Below, piece by piece: positions 46,264 through 58,606 of a stretch of 64,000 nucleotides of DNA. Origin of the DNA: Capsicum annuum. Lineage: Eukaryota > Streptophyta > Magnoliopsida > Solanales > Solanaceae. A program made the translations under genes and the position numbers. The first letter of the stretch is position 1. Every line of letters begins with the position of its first letter. The stretch is taken from positions 91,601,875-91,665,874 of the forward strand of contig NC_061118.1 in NCBI RefSeq assembly GCF_002878395.1. Direction: 5' to 3'. The notes beneath the pieces are model-generated. The model was not told the origin of the DNA, made no database searches, and saw nothing but the letters and a program-made list of their open reading frames with translations.

Positions 46264-47403
46264 CTAGACTTTCTCTAAGGCATCAAATACTAAGTCAGGC
46301 CCTATAACTGAGGCCTTACTAACTTTGAACCAACCAATTGGATATCTATATCTCCTACCATAGAGAGCTTCTAGTAGAGCCATCCAAATACTAGAATGAT
46401 AGCTGTTGTTGTATGGAAACTCAATCAAAAGCAAGTGGTCATCCCAACTTCCCTTTAAATTGAAGGCACAAGCCCTTAGAATATCTTCTAACGTCTGAAT
46501 AGTCCTTTCTTTTTGACCATTTATCTGAGGATGAAAGGCTATACTAAGATGAACTTGGGTACCAAGACCCTTTTGGAATGCTTTCCAAAAATGAGAGGTG
46601 AACTGGGTACCTCTGTCTGAGATAATAGATAACGGAATACCGTACAATCTGACCAACTCCTTGATGTAGATCCTTGCGTAATCCTCAGCTGAATTAGAGG
46701 TATGGATTGGAAGAAAATGAGCTGATTTGGTCATTCTGTCTATAATAACCCAGGCTAAATCATGCTGATGACAAGTTCGAGGCAAACCCATAACGAAGTC
46801 TATGTTCACAACTTCCCACTTCCAAGTAAGAATAATAAACTCTTGCATGGACCCACTAGGCTTTTGATGCTCTATCTTAACTTACTGGCATGTAGAGCAC
46901 TTAGCTATAAACTCTGTAATGTCTCCCTTCATCCTACTCCACCAATAGATTTCCCGCAAGTTGCGTTATATCTTTGTGGCCCCTAGATGAATAGAGTAAT
47001 GCACACTATGCGCTTTTGGAAGAATTTTCTTCCTTATGTCATCTACACCTGGAACACAGAGACAACCCTGACAATGAAGAACACTATCTTCCCCTTGGGA
47101 GAAAACCTCTATTTTCTGATCCTGGACTGATTCTTTCAACTTGACAAGGATGTGATCTCTATCTTTTTTTTCCTTCACCTTAGAAACTAGAGATGATTCT
47201 GAACTACTCTGAACCCATATATCACCCTCATCTTTATCGACTAAGCGAACGCCTAGTCTGATAAGCTTAAGTACTTCTTGAACTAACTTCTTTTTACAGT
47301 CCTCAACATGAGAAACACAACCCATGGATAGTCTACTGAGAGCATCGGCCACTACATTGGCCTTGCCCGAATGATGGAGGACACTCATGTCATAATATTT
47401 CAA
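46264..47403 (-). pseudogene. pol: E3 integrase with the complete DDE core, and RNase H tail
   Basis: 47403-46966 is open: MKYYDMSVLHHSGKANVV and [10 protein letters not shown] close RNase H, then HSVHYSIHLGATKI starts the integrase zinc region. A short broken stretch carries KCSTCQ. 46848-46264 (194 residues) is open and holds the core: VNIDFVMGLPR (Asp), IISDRGTQFTSHFW (Asp) and INGQKERTIQTLED (Glu), so all three catalytic residues are present. YGRRYRYPIGWFKVSKA ends it. Only the joint between the parts is broken. Confidence 0.9.
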
Positions 47404-47880
47404 GAGCTCTAACCACCTTCTTTGACAAAGATTGAAATCTTCCTGAGAAAAGACATACTGAAGACTCTTATGATCTGTGAAGATATCTACATGAACTCTA
47501 CAGAACTAATGCCTCTAAATCTTTAAAGAAAATACTACGACGGTTAACTCAAGATCATGAGTAGGATAATTCCTCTCATAGGGTTTAAGCTATCTGGGGG
47601 TGTAGGCTATGACCTTACCATGCTACATGAGGACACAACCCAAACCTACTATGGATGCATCACAATACACTACGAACCCATCTAAACCATCTGGAATAGC
47701 TAAAACTGGAGCTGAAGTGAGTCGAGTTGAGTCTTCAACTACTGAAAACTCTTCTCGCAAGGATATGACCACTAAAACTTGACTTTCTTCTGAGTCAATC
47801 TAGGCATAGGGGATGCAAGAGAAGAAAATCACTCAACAAACCATCTATAATAGTCAACCAAACCCAAGAAACTCCTAATA
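47404..47880 (-). pseudogene. pol: E3 RNase H domain
   Basis: Colinear with the RNase H of E2. The minus strand shows VYCDASIVGLGCVL-like coding near 47670 and FTDHKSLQYVFSQED near 47470, in pieces broken by frame changes and stops. Confidence 0.75.
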
Positions 47881-48748
47881 TATGATGGAGAGATAGGGCG
47901 AGGCCAGGTTCTTACTACTTCAGTCATTTGAGGATCTACTCTAATGCCATCAGCAGAAATGATGTGACCAAGGAATGCTACTGACCTTATCCAAAACTTG
48001 CACTTACTAAATTTAGCGAATAGCTGATGATCTCTGAGAGTCTGAAGTACTGTTCTGAGATGATCTGCATGATCACGCTTACTGCAGGAATAACCAGAAT
48101 ATCATCTATGAAGACTATGATGAACATGTCCAAGAACTGCTTAAAGACACGGTTCATCAAGTCCATGAAAATGGCTGGGGCATTCATAAGACCAAATGAT
48201 ATGACTAGGAATTCGAAGTGACCATACCGAGTACGAAAAGTTGTTTTTAGAATATCAAATTCTCTGACTCTGAGCTGATGATAGCCAGATCTGAGGTCTA
48301 TCTTAGAGAAATAATTGACACCCTAAAGTAGGTCAAACAAGTTATTAATTCTGGGAAGACTATACTTGTTCTTGACCATGACCTTATTGAGTTGACTATA
48401 ATCAATACACATCCTAAGAGAACTATCTTTCTTGCGCACGAATAATACTAGAGCACTCCATGGGCAAATGCTGGGCCTGATGAATCCCTTAGCTAAGAGA
48501 TCCTTTAACTGCTCTTTTAGTTCTTTGAGTTCTGCTGGTGTTATTTTGTATGGAGGAATAAAGATAGGCTGAGTATCCGAAAGAAGATCAATACCGAAGT
48601 CTATTTCCCTTTTAGGAGGAATTCTTGGAAGTTCTTTGGGAAAAATATTTGAATGTTCATTTACTACTGGGACTAATTCAAGACTAGGAGTCTCCGAATG
48701 AGAATCCTTAACATGAACAAGATGATAGACACATTCCTTAATTATCAA
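47881..48748 (-). pseudogene. pol: E3 reverse transcriptase
   Basis: 48748-48323 (141 residues) is open with [35 protein letters not shown] and [18 protein letters not shown]. This is the fingers and early palm, holding the first catalytic Asp region. After a break near 48320 the palm continues; 48187-47987 has [10 protein letters not shown], the FIDD motif with both Asp, in place of the common YVDD/YIDD. A further frameshift follows at about 48090. Confidence 0.88.
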
Positions 48749-48829
48749 TTTCCTTGCCCCAAGGTAGGAAACAAGCTGACCTTTGAAAGAGGATACACTA
48801 CCCTTCTACTCTAGGACTGGTTTATTCAG

Positions 48830-49199
48830 AAATTAAAACTGGACTATTCTGTATCTATAGTCAACTGTGGCATAGTAGGAATGAAGACAATCCATGCCGA
48901 GAATGACATCAAAATCAGTCATCTCCAATTCGACTAAGTCTGCTGAGGTGACTTTCTAAAATATCATAACCGGGCAGTTACTGTATACCTGCCGGGATAT
49001 GATGGTTTACCCACTGAGGTAGAGACTGAAAAGGGCTCTGCTAGGATTTTAGGACTAATTCCAAAATTGCCTGCTATATTGGGAGTAATAAAAGACAAAG
49101 AAGCTCCTGGATCTAGCAAAGCGTAAATATGCACATGAAAGATCTGTAACGTAACGATAACCACATCAGGAGAATTTTCTTGATCTTTTTAGGACTGAA
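48830..49199 (-). pseudogene. pol: E3 protease
   Basis: The minus strand reads QIFHVHIYALLDPGASLSF near 49140, the active site with the DPGA form typical of this family. The open part ends at 48964; past a stop the frame continues with EMTDFDVILGMDCLH near 48900, the second motif, where relatives have Trp for Cys. It joins gag directly. Confidence 0.85.
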
Positions 49200-50327
49200 G
49201 AGCATAGAGATAATTTGGGTGTTGCCCACTAGTAGCACCAGAGATGGCACCCTGCTAATTTTGGCGATCGAACTAAGCTGAGGAGTGATTCTGTTGACCC
49301 TGAGAACCTGGCTGAGGACAGTGTCTGATTCTTATGGCCTAGCTTTCCACATCCAAAACAAATACCACTGCCAGCTCTAGAAATACCCTGATGGTACTTT
49401 CCATAAGTCTGGCAAAGAGGATAGGCGTGGGAACTGCTAACACTGCCTTGGGACTTAGAGCCTGGTGCTCTATCTTTGTTACTCTCTCTGAACTTAGGAA
49501 CTGGAGCACTGGCTATAGAATGAGATAGAACTGATGACTTAGGATGAAACTAAGAATGTTTTCCTCCTTCTGACGTAGGCTGAGCGAAGTTGAAACTACT
49601 TGTTTTCACCCTCTTATTTTGTTTCTCCCTCATCTTAATCTTTTGCTCATCAATCAACTGATTATGAGTCATAAGCCTAGCTAAAGTCATGTCACTATTC
49701 AGCATGGCATATCTGCACTCAATAACCACGCTATTATTCACCCTTGAAATGAACTTTCTTATCCTTGCCCTGCTATCTGCAACCACATGTGGGGAATATC
49801 TGGCTAATTGAGTAAACTTAAGAGAATACTCTTTTACTGTCATATTGCCCTGCCTGAGGTTGATGAATTCTAAAACCTTAGCTTTCCTAAGCTACAGGGG
49901 AAAGAATCTATCGAGGAAAGTACCCACTCAATTGGCCCTGCATTATCTGCCCTTTTTGACTTCTACCTCTTGAACCAAGTATGAGCAACATCCTACAACT
50001 GATATGTAGCTAGCTCAAAACTCTCAACAGTAGTCATCCCATGATGTCTGTCACCTTCTACAACTAATCTAGGAATTCCTGAGGGTCCTCATCTATCTTA
50101 GACCCAAGAAAGGATGGAGGATTCATTCAGGTGAAGTCCCGAATCCTAGCTGTGGCTGAATTGGCCACTAGGTTGGTCGGAACAATAGTAGTTCATTCAT
50201 TCTAATCAACAACTAAGTTAGCAAGAGTAGTGAATGGAGCCCTGAACTCCGCATGAGAAACATGATCTCCCAAAGGATCTTTGGGCTAAGGGGTTGACTG
50301 ATTTTCGTTTCTTTTTTTAGGAGGCAT
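49200..50327 (-). pseudogene. gag: E3 gag
   Basis: Start ATG at 50327 (MPPKKRNENQ), the same start as in the two chimeric units (57438, 62423). Stops at codons 42 (TAG, 50204-50202) and 45 (TGA, 50195-50193) and a TAG at 49995-49993 are shared with those copies. The capsid end is open at 49843-49550: MTVKEYSLKFTQLARYSP and MLNSDMTLARLMTHNQLID. Zinc knuckle CFGCGKLGHKNQTL near 49350 has lost its last Cys. A one-base deletion lies between codons 45 and 112. Confidence 0.88.
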
Positions 50328-50533
50328 ATTCTATAGAAGAAAGGGAGAAATGGATTAGACTGAGAGATTGACTTGAGATTATGCTCATTGGCATGACATG
50401 AATACTGAAAGAGGGGAAATTATTCCTAAAACATTTTATAGTCTCCTGTACATAAATGTGGCGCACAACACACTTATGTACAAGACTCTACTAGACGTAA
50501 CTTTCAGACTTCCAAGGACTCTATTGAACCTTA

Positions 50534-50546
50534 GGCTCTAATACCA
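50534..50546 (-). other. Primer-binding site of E3, initiator tRNA-Met type
   Basis: On the minus strand TGGTATTAGAGCC follows the 5' LTR after four bases (AACT), as at 57219-57231. Confidence 0.9.
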
Positions 50547-50550
50547 AGTT

Positions 50551-53051
50551 GGTAGTGCCCCAAATATGATACTCAGATTGCTACACAGTGCTCATGACCC
50601 TGAAGGACCACAAGCTAACCCATGACTGATATCTGTACCTTTACACGGCATAATATGACATAATAATATGAAAACATGCACTGAAAGGCCATAAGGTTCA
50701 ATACTGAACATGATCTGAATGATATAACATCTGTGTGGGGTAATAGAATAACCAAAACAAAACTAAACATACTGAAGTCTGAAACATAATAGTATAGAAA
50801 GTCTCTCATTGACTGAGCTGTCTGAGTAAGGAGTTGATGGGACATGTCCCCAACTAACTCCAACTAATAAAATGATTAATGAGATAATAGGGAAATAATT
50901 ATGTACTCAAAAGATGATGACTTACTTCTAACTCTGTCTGTGGATATCTGGAATCTTCTATTGCTCTGGAGCTCGAGTCTCTAAACCTATGGTATAAGAC
51001 ACCATAGCGTAAATGCGTCAGTACTTTGAATGTACTGGTATGCATATTAGGTAGGATGAATATATGGGGTTCATAAGCATGAATAATAATAATAACTGAC
51101 TAACTATCATGCGTGTGAGAATACATGTATGAGATGTAATAACTGACGTAAATACTATGATAACATGATTACTGAATCTGAATACAACTGATAACATGAG
51201 TGACTGTATCAGACAGTCCTGAATCTGATAGAACTATTTGAGTTCCGTTTTGTATCTGAGTTAATTGTATCTGATAGTCTTGAATTTTTGAAGAACTATC
51301 TGAGTTCTTTTACTGAGACTGATACTGAGACTGTAATAGGTAGTCATCTAACCAACATGCCCCAAATAATATATTACAGTTGAATTGGGGTCCAATCTAT
51401 GTCCTGATTGGAAGGGTGTCAATACCACGCCATTGGTAAGGAAAATATGTGAGTGACCCTAATATAACAGGTAACTCTAGTAAGAATGGTGAGAACCCTC
51501 ATATAGCAGGCTAAGCCACCTCATCTACCCTCATATAGCAGGCTATGATGTCTCAACCAATGCTGGCTACATAGTTCTGGAATGCAAGGATTATTTCTAA
51601 GAATCACACCCTCACATAATAGGTGAGTTCCCATCCTTGGGTTCACTCGGTGCTATTTTCTACTCCCATTTGAATAGACACTGATCATAACTTACTGAAC
51701 TGAACATGGACAGAGTTACTGAATTCCATTAACTGATGGAATATTACTGATATCTGACAACTGATTGAGTTCATGAGATCATGGAATTTCCTGAGTGATA
51801 AGACTGTCTGAAGTCTAAGGATTCATATCTTGACTGAGATTATCATGGAAACATGACATGGCTCTAGGCACACAACTAATATTTTAGGTACAAGTACCCC
51901 AAGGACTCGATGGATAGAAAACTAACCAAGCATAACTTACTTGAACATATAACTAACATCATAATCCATAGTATATTTATAGAAGCATTCCATCAAAACA
52001 TGTGATAGGCATAACTTGTACATACATGGGGATTTCATGTTATCATACTAGTTGGGCATTGTTCCTTCATCTACATATTTAATCAAACACATGGTAGGCA
52101 GAGTAAATGTAGACAACATTATACAACAATCAATCATCATGATTCATCTCTAATTTCTTCATCTAGGGTTTATTCATAGGTTCACATAAATATACATTTA
52201 TACAAATCAATTCCACAAAAAATCGATCACCCAACATGGATTTAAATTCAATTGATCATTCTTAACATAAATAAAACAAACCCAATATGAAAGTCATAAA
52301 GAAATCCATAAAATTAAACTTAGAGAAGAGATTCTTGGGCTTCATAGATAAAGAAGTCCATGAATGAACACTATGCATACCTTAGTTCATGATTTTGTGA
52401 AGATTGACTAAGGAAATTCTTGATTCAGAATCTTCTATGAAAAGCCCTAGGTTGTTCTTGAGAGGTTTTTGAGAGAAAAGAGTGTTAAAGGGGTTAAATA
52501 GGGTTGGGAAGTTGACCCTTTTAACACTGGATGCGTCATTTAATTTTAATAAAATTTTCTCAAACTAAACCCCTGGCGCGATGTGGCGCTATCGCACCGT
52601 GTCACTAGAATTTGACAATTGGGAAACTGAGGGATGGCGCAACGCAGAGACATCACGTTGCCCCTTCTTTTGAAACTTTGAACTTTGGCGCTATGCGGAA
52701 GAAATCGCGCTAAGACACTGGAAAAGGAAAATTCTGAATTTGGGCCCTAGTACGATGCGCCATAATCACGGGTCCCTACTGGAATTTGCCAAATGCCATT
52801 TCCTCTTGTGGTGCGGCGCGCCACTGACTAATATGGCACTGTTTTATGATGGGAACTTGAAATAGTCATAACATCTGACCTGATTATCGAATTTGGGTGA
52901 ATCTTATGTCGATGGAAAGCTTATTGAATTTCCCATATGACAAAAAGGGAAAATCTTAAGAATTACTCAGGAAATAGCCATCATTTAATTTAGAAGATAA
53001 TACTAGACATTCTTAATATGAAATTATCTAGAAAAAGTATGGGGTATTATT
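50551..53051 (-). mobile_element. 5' LTR of E3
   Basis: 2501 bp, colinear with 42869-45351. The plus-strand left end GGTAGTGCCCCAAATA corresponds to TGTAATACCCC in related LTRs, with three changes. The right end is GGGGTATTATT, next to GAAAT. Modules lie at 52575-52830. Confidence 0.92.
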
Positions 53052-53056
53052 GAAAT
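53052..53056. repeat. Target site duplication GAAAT, right copy
   Basis: Matches 42864-42868 exactly. Confidence 0.92.
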
Positions 53057-53432
53057 ATGCGGACTTAGTCAGCCTATCCACAACAACCCAAATAGAATCA
53101 TGATGACAACGTGAAAGAGGTAACTAGGTCACAAAGTCCATATTCACCACCTCCCACTTCCAAGTGGGTATACCAAACTCTTGCATCATGCCACCAGGTC
53201 TTTGGTGCTCTACCTTAACCTGTTGGATCGTTGTACACCTTGCTACAAACCTAGATATATCCTTCTTCCTCCCATTCGACCAATAGATTTCTCACAAGTT
53301 ACAGTATATCTTGGTAGTGCCGGGATAAATAGAATACTGCGCGCCATGTGCTTCAGCCATAATCCTCTGCCTCAGATCATCAATAGGTGGAAAGCATAAT
53401 CTACTCTGCAATCTCAATACGCCATCTCCCTC
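53057..53432 (-). pseudogene. pol: E2 integrase N-terminal part
   Basis: Colinear with E1 33030-33400. The minus strand carries the start of the core (TWKWEVVNMDFVT-like) and the zinc region, interrupted by stops and frame changes. It stops at the E3 insertion and resumes at 42863. Confidence 0.8.
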
Positions 53433-54100
53433 TTAGGAGAAAACCTCTACCTTTTGGTTCTTTACTGCTTCCTTCAGTCTGACCAAACTAGGATCTCTAT
53501 TTTGCTTCTCTTTCACTTCCGAAACTAAAGAGGATTCAGAACTAATCTGCACCAAAGTACTTCCCTCAGCTGAATCAAGCAACCTAACACCCAATCTAGC
53601 TAGAAAATGTACATCACAAGCTAACTCCTTCTTACCTTCCTCTATATGACCAACACTACCCATAGACAATCTGCTAAGGGCATTCGCCACTACATTGGCC
53701 TTGCCCGGGTGATACAGCACACACATATCATAGTCTTTTAACAACTCTAACAACCTCCTCTGCCTAAGATTCAACTCCCTCTGACTAAACACATAATGCA
53801 GGATCTTATGATCAGTAAACACATCAACATGAACCCCATAAAAATAGTATCTCCAGATTTTCAAGGTGAAGACTATAATAGCTGACTCAAGATCATGGGT
53901 TGGGTTCTTCTTCTCATGCGGCTTTAACTGTCTAGCAGCATAGGCTATAAACTTACTTCTTTTTATCAACACACAACCCAAACCAATTCTAGAGACATCA
54001 CAATACACCACAAAACCATCTGTACCATCAGGCAAAGTCAACACAAGGGCTGAAGTAAGTCGAGTCTTAAACTCCTAAAAACTCTTCTCATAGAAATCTA
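53433..54100 (-). pseudogene. pol: E2 RNase H domain, long open frame
   Basis: 54044-53433 is open for 203 residues, the longest frame of the window. It has [15 protein letters not shown] (catalytic Asp; relatives have CDAS), [18 protein letters not shown] (catalytic Glu), [19 protein letters not shown] (Asp), and [13 protein letters not shown], where relatives have ADALSR, so the last Asp is Asn here. It continues into the linker to integrase and ends at a TAG near 53433. Confidence 0.9.
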
Positions 54101-55001
54101 ACCACTGGAACTTAACTTTCTTTTGAGTCAGTCGGGTCATGGGAGACACAATAGAAGAGAAACCTTTAACAAAACGGCAGTATTAGCCTACTAGACCCAA
54201 GAAACTTCTAATGTCAGACGAAGAGATAGGTCTAGGCCAATTTATTACAGCTTCTATCTTTTGGGGGTCAACTCTAATACCTTCAACTGAAACAATATGA
54301 CCCAGAAAGGCTACATACCTTTGCCAAACTTCACACTTACTGAATTTGGTGAACAACTAGTGATCTTTAAGAGTTTATAGGACAAATATAAGGTGATTCG
54401 CATGGCCATTCTAATTAAGGGAGTATACAAGGATGTTATGTATGAAGACAATGAAAAACATATGAATATATAGCTTGAACACTCGATTCATGAGGTCCAA
54501 GAAGGCTGCTGGGGCATTGGTTAGCCCAAAAAATATGACTAAAAATTCAAAGTGACCATAGTGGGTTCGAAAGCCTGCCTTTGGAATATCACATTCCCTC
54601 ACTTTATGTTGATAATAGCGGAATCTAAGGTCTATCTTGGAGAAATAACTTGCACCTTGCAACTGATCAAACAGGTCATTAATTCTCGAAAGAGGTTACT
54701 TGTTTTTGACTGTGACCTTGTTAAGTAGATGATAGTCAATGGACATACAAAAAGAACCACCTTTCTTTCGTACAAATAAGACAGGCGCGCCCCAAGGAGA
54801 AATACTGGACGGACTGAAACCTTTGTCTAAAAGATCCTTGAGTTTCTCTTTTAACTCCTTAAGCTCCACAGGAGCCATATGGTATGGCGGAATAGAAATA
54901 GGTCGAGTATCGGGAAGAAGGTCAATCTCAAATTTTATCTCTATATTAGGAGGTACCCCTAAGAGATCTTCTGAAAAAAACATCTGGAAACTCATTAACA
55001 A
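54101..55001 (-). pseudogene. pol: E2 reverse transcriptase, catalytic motif changed
   Basis: 55001-54696 is open with [36 protein letters not shown] and [18 protein letters not shown]. 54662-54411 is open with [18 protein letters not shown] and [13 protein letters not shown]. The last is the catalytic FIDD motif with both Asp replaced (His and Asn), so this copy could not polymerise. The connection domain to 54101 is broken by stops. Confidence 0.88.
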
Positions 55002-55202
55002 TATCGACTGACTAAATAGTTGGAGACTCAGACTTAGTGTATTTGACTCTAACTAGGTGCTAGATGTAACCCTCAGGTATTAGCTTTCTGTCTTTGAGAT
55101 AGGAGATAAAATGACTCGTGGGAGATACCGAACTCCCAGACCACTTAAAAGCTGGTTCATCAGGAAACTGAAACTTGACCACACAGGTACGACAGTCTAT
55201 AG
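55002..55202 (-). pseudogene. pol: E2 protease C-terminal remnant at the truncation point
   Basis: The minus strand reads SIDCRTCVVKFQFPDEP, then SPTSHFISYLKDRKLIPEG. E1 has the same sequence at its protease-RT joint. Upstream (right of 55202) the match to E1 ends abruptly after TCTATAG. The 65-codon ORF at 55060-55257 is a chance fusion of this remnant with antisense LTR sequence. Confidence 0.85.
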
Positions 55203-57214
55203 AATGGTTCAAGGTTAAAAGGGTTAATTTCCCACCCCTAAATAAGTCCTTTAACACAAGATTTATCTATTTGGAACCCAAAATAAACTAGTTTCTCTCA
55301 ACTTTCTCTCAAAAACAAGATAGGGTTGCCATTGGGGATTCAATTTCAAGAAAGTCTCTCCATCAATCTTTGGTAAACCAAGAACTAAGGTATGTGTTGT
55401 GTTGATTTATGTATTCCTTTCATCCATAAAGCTCAAGAATACTATTTCAAATTGTAAATCATGATTTTTATATTGTGGGTTGATTGTAACCATGTTTATC
55501 TTGTTATATGATTCCCAAGTTGGAATATTTATGTGTTTTTCATGAAACTACATTTACAAGTGAGTGAAATCAATAAATTAATTTATTTATAATGTGTCAA
55601 TTTGATGATTAAGCCGATTCCCTATGCGTGCATGCAAGGTGTTTGATAAAATTCCTAGGAAGATAGAAATTATGCACTATAGCTAACTTGTGATCCAAAA
55701 TGACTTCCATGTTATTTTTATGTATTGAAATTTGTTTATTAGATTGCTCATGAGTTAGCCTTATGAAATTATGCCATGTATATATGCTATCTTATTCACG
55801 AACTAAGCTATGATAATCAAATGCCCATGAAATATCTCCAATTATTGTATTATGGATTGTTGATGATTGGTCATGCATTCAAGAATGTCATGCCTTGTCA
55901 TTTTCCTTCCATTGAGTCTTGGGGTTACTTATACCCAAAAAATATAGTTGTGTGCCTAGAGTCATTGAAATGTTTCACGATATCGTCAGTCAAGCCATAA
56001 TCTATAGAACTCAATCAGTCATATGAGTCAGGAAATCTCAGTAATTCAGTAATCTTAGTACTATTCCATTAGTCAACAGAATTTAGTTAATTCCGTTCAG
56101 TAATTCATGTTCAGTGTCCATTCAGATAGGAGTAGGAGTTAGCACCGAGTGAACCCAAGGATGGGAACTCACATGTTATATGAGGGTGTGATTCTTAGAA
56201 GCAATCTATGTGCGCCAGAACTATGTAGCCACCGTAGGTTGGGACATCATAGCCTGCTATATGAGGGTAGATCAGGTGGCTTAACTTATAAAATGAGGGT
56301 TCCCACCGTTCTCACTAGAGTTACCTGTTATATAAGGGTTACTCATAGATTTTATTTACCAGTGGAGCGGTATTGACACCCTTTCAATTGGGTTTACAGA
56401 TTGGACCACAACTCAGCCATAATAGCATATTAGGGGTATATTGGTTAGATAACTACTTCCCAAAATTTTATTTACAAAATTTAGAACTGTCAGATAAAGC
56501 CAACTCAGAACAGTATTAAACTTAGCTAGTTGCATCAGGTTTAGGACTATCAGATATAGTCACTCATGATATCAGTTATATCAGTCATCAAAATTCAGTT
56601 ATCAATAAGCTCATGTTATCACGGTCTCAGATATAGTTACTATGTGTTCATATATGTATTCTCACATTCATATTAGTCAGTTAGCCAGTATTGTTCATGC
56701 ATATGAACCACATACATTTAGCCCACCTCACATGCATACCAGTATATTCAAAGTACTGATTTATTTGCGCTATGGTGTTTTATACTATAGGTTCTGAAGC
56801 ATGAGATCCAGAGCATCAGTATATTCCAGATATCAACAGTCAGTTAGTAGTGAATTCACATCCTTAGAGGACATGATTTTTTTAGTATCTTATTAATTAA
56901 TTTATTAGTTGGAGTTAGTTAGGGACCTATCCCCTAAACTCCTTATTTAGACAGTATAGCCAGTTAGAGGCTTTCCAGACTAGTGTGTTCAAATAGTTAT
57001 TTCAGTGTTTGGGGTATTTCATACACCATCCATATGTTATAATTTATCAGTTATGTTAAAGATTGGAACCTTATGGACTTTCAGTTTATATTTCTGCATT
57101 TATATAGTATATCATGTAGTATACAGGTACAGATATCAGTCATTGGTTAGCTTGGGGTCCTTCGAGGTCATTAGCACTATGTAGTATTCTAGGTACAAGA
57201 TTCGGGGTATTACA
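55203..57214 (+). mobile_element. LTR of chimeric unit 1, start missing
   Basis: Matches 60188-62199 of the full LTR in unit 2; its first 450 bases, including the module block, are absent. It ends GGGGTATTACA. CTCAGT-type short repeats and TTATATGAGGGT units (near 56173, 56257 and 56330) occur in both copies. The short ORFs at 55776 and 56149 are inside it. Confidence 0.9.
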
Positions 57215-57218
57215 AACT

Positions 57219-57231
57219 TGGTATTAGAGCC
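57219..57231 (+). other. Primer-binding site of unit 1, initiator tRNA-Met type
   Basis: TGGTATTAGAGCC, four bases after the LTR end. Confidence 0.9.
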
Positions 57232-57437
57232 TAAGGTTTAATAGAGCCCTATGAAGTCTGAAAGCCGCATCTAGTAGAGTCTTGTGCATGGGTGTGTTGC
57301 ATGCCACATTTATGTACAAGAGGCTATTAGATGTTTTAGGAACAATTTCCCTTCTTTCAGTATTCATGTCATTCCAGTGAGCATAATTTTAAGTTAATCT
57401 CTTAAGATAATCCATTTCTCCCTTTCTTCAACAGAAC

Positions 57438-58606
57438 ATGCCTCCTAAAAGAAGAAATGGGAATCAGTCTGCCCCTCAGCCCGAATATCCTTAGGGCAAA
57501 CATGTTTCTCATGCAGAGTTTATAGCTGTATTCACTACTCTTGCTCAGTCAATTAATGCTTAGAATGAATGACCGGCTATCATTCCGACCATCCCAGTGG
57601 CCAATTCATCTGTAGCCAGGATACAGAACATCACCCAAATGAATTCTCCATCCTTTCTTGGGTCTAAAGTAGATGAGGACCCTTAGGAATTCATTAATCA
57701 GGTTCAGAAGGTTACTGACATTATGTAGGTTACTCCTAGTTAGAGTACTGAGATAGCTGCATGCCAGTTGTAGGATATTTCTTACACTTGGTACAAGCAG
57801 TGGAAGTTAAAAAGGCTAGATGATGCAGGGCCTATAGAGTGGGAGGGGTTTTTCACCGCATTATTAGATAGATTCTTTCCCCAAGAGCTGAGAGACGCTA
57901 AGGTGTTAGAATTTATTAACCTTATCTAGGACAACATGATGGTGAAAGAGTATTCTCTTAAGTTTACTCAATTAGCCAGATATGCTCCTTATGTGGTTGC
58001 AGATAGCAGGGCAAAGATGAGTAAGTTTTTTTATGGGGTGAATGATAGTGTGGTTAACGAGTGCAGGTCTGTGATGTTAAATAGTGACATAAACATAGCA
58101 ACGCTTATGACTCATACTCATCATATAGAAGAGTAGAAGATTAAGATTAAGGAGAAATAGAATAAGAGAGCAAGGACAGGTAGTTTCAACTTTTCTCAAC
58201 ATAAATTAGAAGAAGGAAACCGGTCTTAGTTTCTTTAAAGTCATCAGTTCTAGCTCCTTATTTAGCTAGTGATCCAACTCATAAGTTTAGGGATGGTTAT
58301 AAAGATAGAGCGCCAGGCTCTGCATCTCAGGGTAGTGTTAGTAGTTCCCGTACCTATCCTCTTTGCCAGACCTATGGCAAGCACCATTAGGATAATTGCA
58401 GAGCAGGTAGTGGTATTTGTTTAGGGTGTGGCAAACCAGGCCACAGAGTTAGAGATTATCCTCAACCATTTCCTCTGGGTCAGCAGAACCATTCCTCAGC
58501 TCAATTTGGTTGCCCAAATCAGCAGGGTGCCACTTCCAGTGCTTTTAGTGGGCTACACCTAAATCGATTTTATGATCTGCAGTCTCGGCAAGATCTGGAA
58601 AATTCT
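57438..58606 (+). pseudogene. gag: gag of chimeric unit 1, cut before protease
   Basis: Starts MPPKRRNGNQSAPQPE. Stops at codons 42 (TAG, 57561), 45 (TGA, 57570) and 112 (TAG, 57771), all in the starting frame. The capsid part has WYKQWKLKRLDDAGP, ELRDAKVLEFINL, and 57936-58136 is open (MMVKEYSLKFTQLARYAP). Zinc knuckle CLGCGKPGHRVRDY has Tyr for its last Cys. Coding ends at LQSRQDLENS (58606), just where relatives continue into protease; a Copia remnant follows. Most stops are TAG in place of the expected Gln codon CAG. Confidence 0.9.

Larger units (their letters stand above)
42869..53051 (-). mobile_element. Chromovirus E3 (Tekay/Del-like), complete, minus strand
   Basis: A full element of 10,183 bp with LTRs of about 2.5 kb, a tRNA-Met-type primer site, gag, protease, RT, RNase H, integrase, chromodomain and polypurine tract, flanked by GAAAT. 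It lies within E2's integrase gene and is the youngest layer of the stack. LTR differences of roughly one base in ten by eye, plus a 45-60-bp indel, show it is nevertheless old. Confidence 0.95.
38987..55202 (-). mobile_element. Chromovirus E2 (Tekay/Del-like), minus strand, carrying E3, 5' end lost
   Basis: E2 consists of its 3' LTR (38987-41684), polypurine tract, chromodomain and integrase to 42868, then after the E3 insertion the rest of integrase, RNase H, RT and the end of protease to 55202. It is the same family as E1 by its coding part and LTR ends. At 55202 it stops in the protease and is joined to a truncated LTR of another family. CGGAC (38982-38986) would be one copy of its target duplication in E1. 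Confidence 0.85.

Noticed and set aside
55060..55257. 65-codon ORF crossing the E2/LTR joint
   Set aside because: A chance fusion; its first 18 residues are antisense LTR sequence, which also occurs as a shadow at 44759-45022 in E3.
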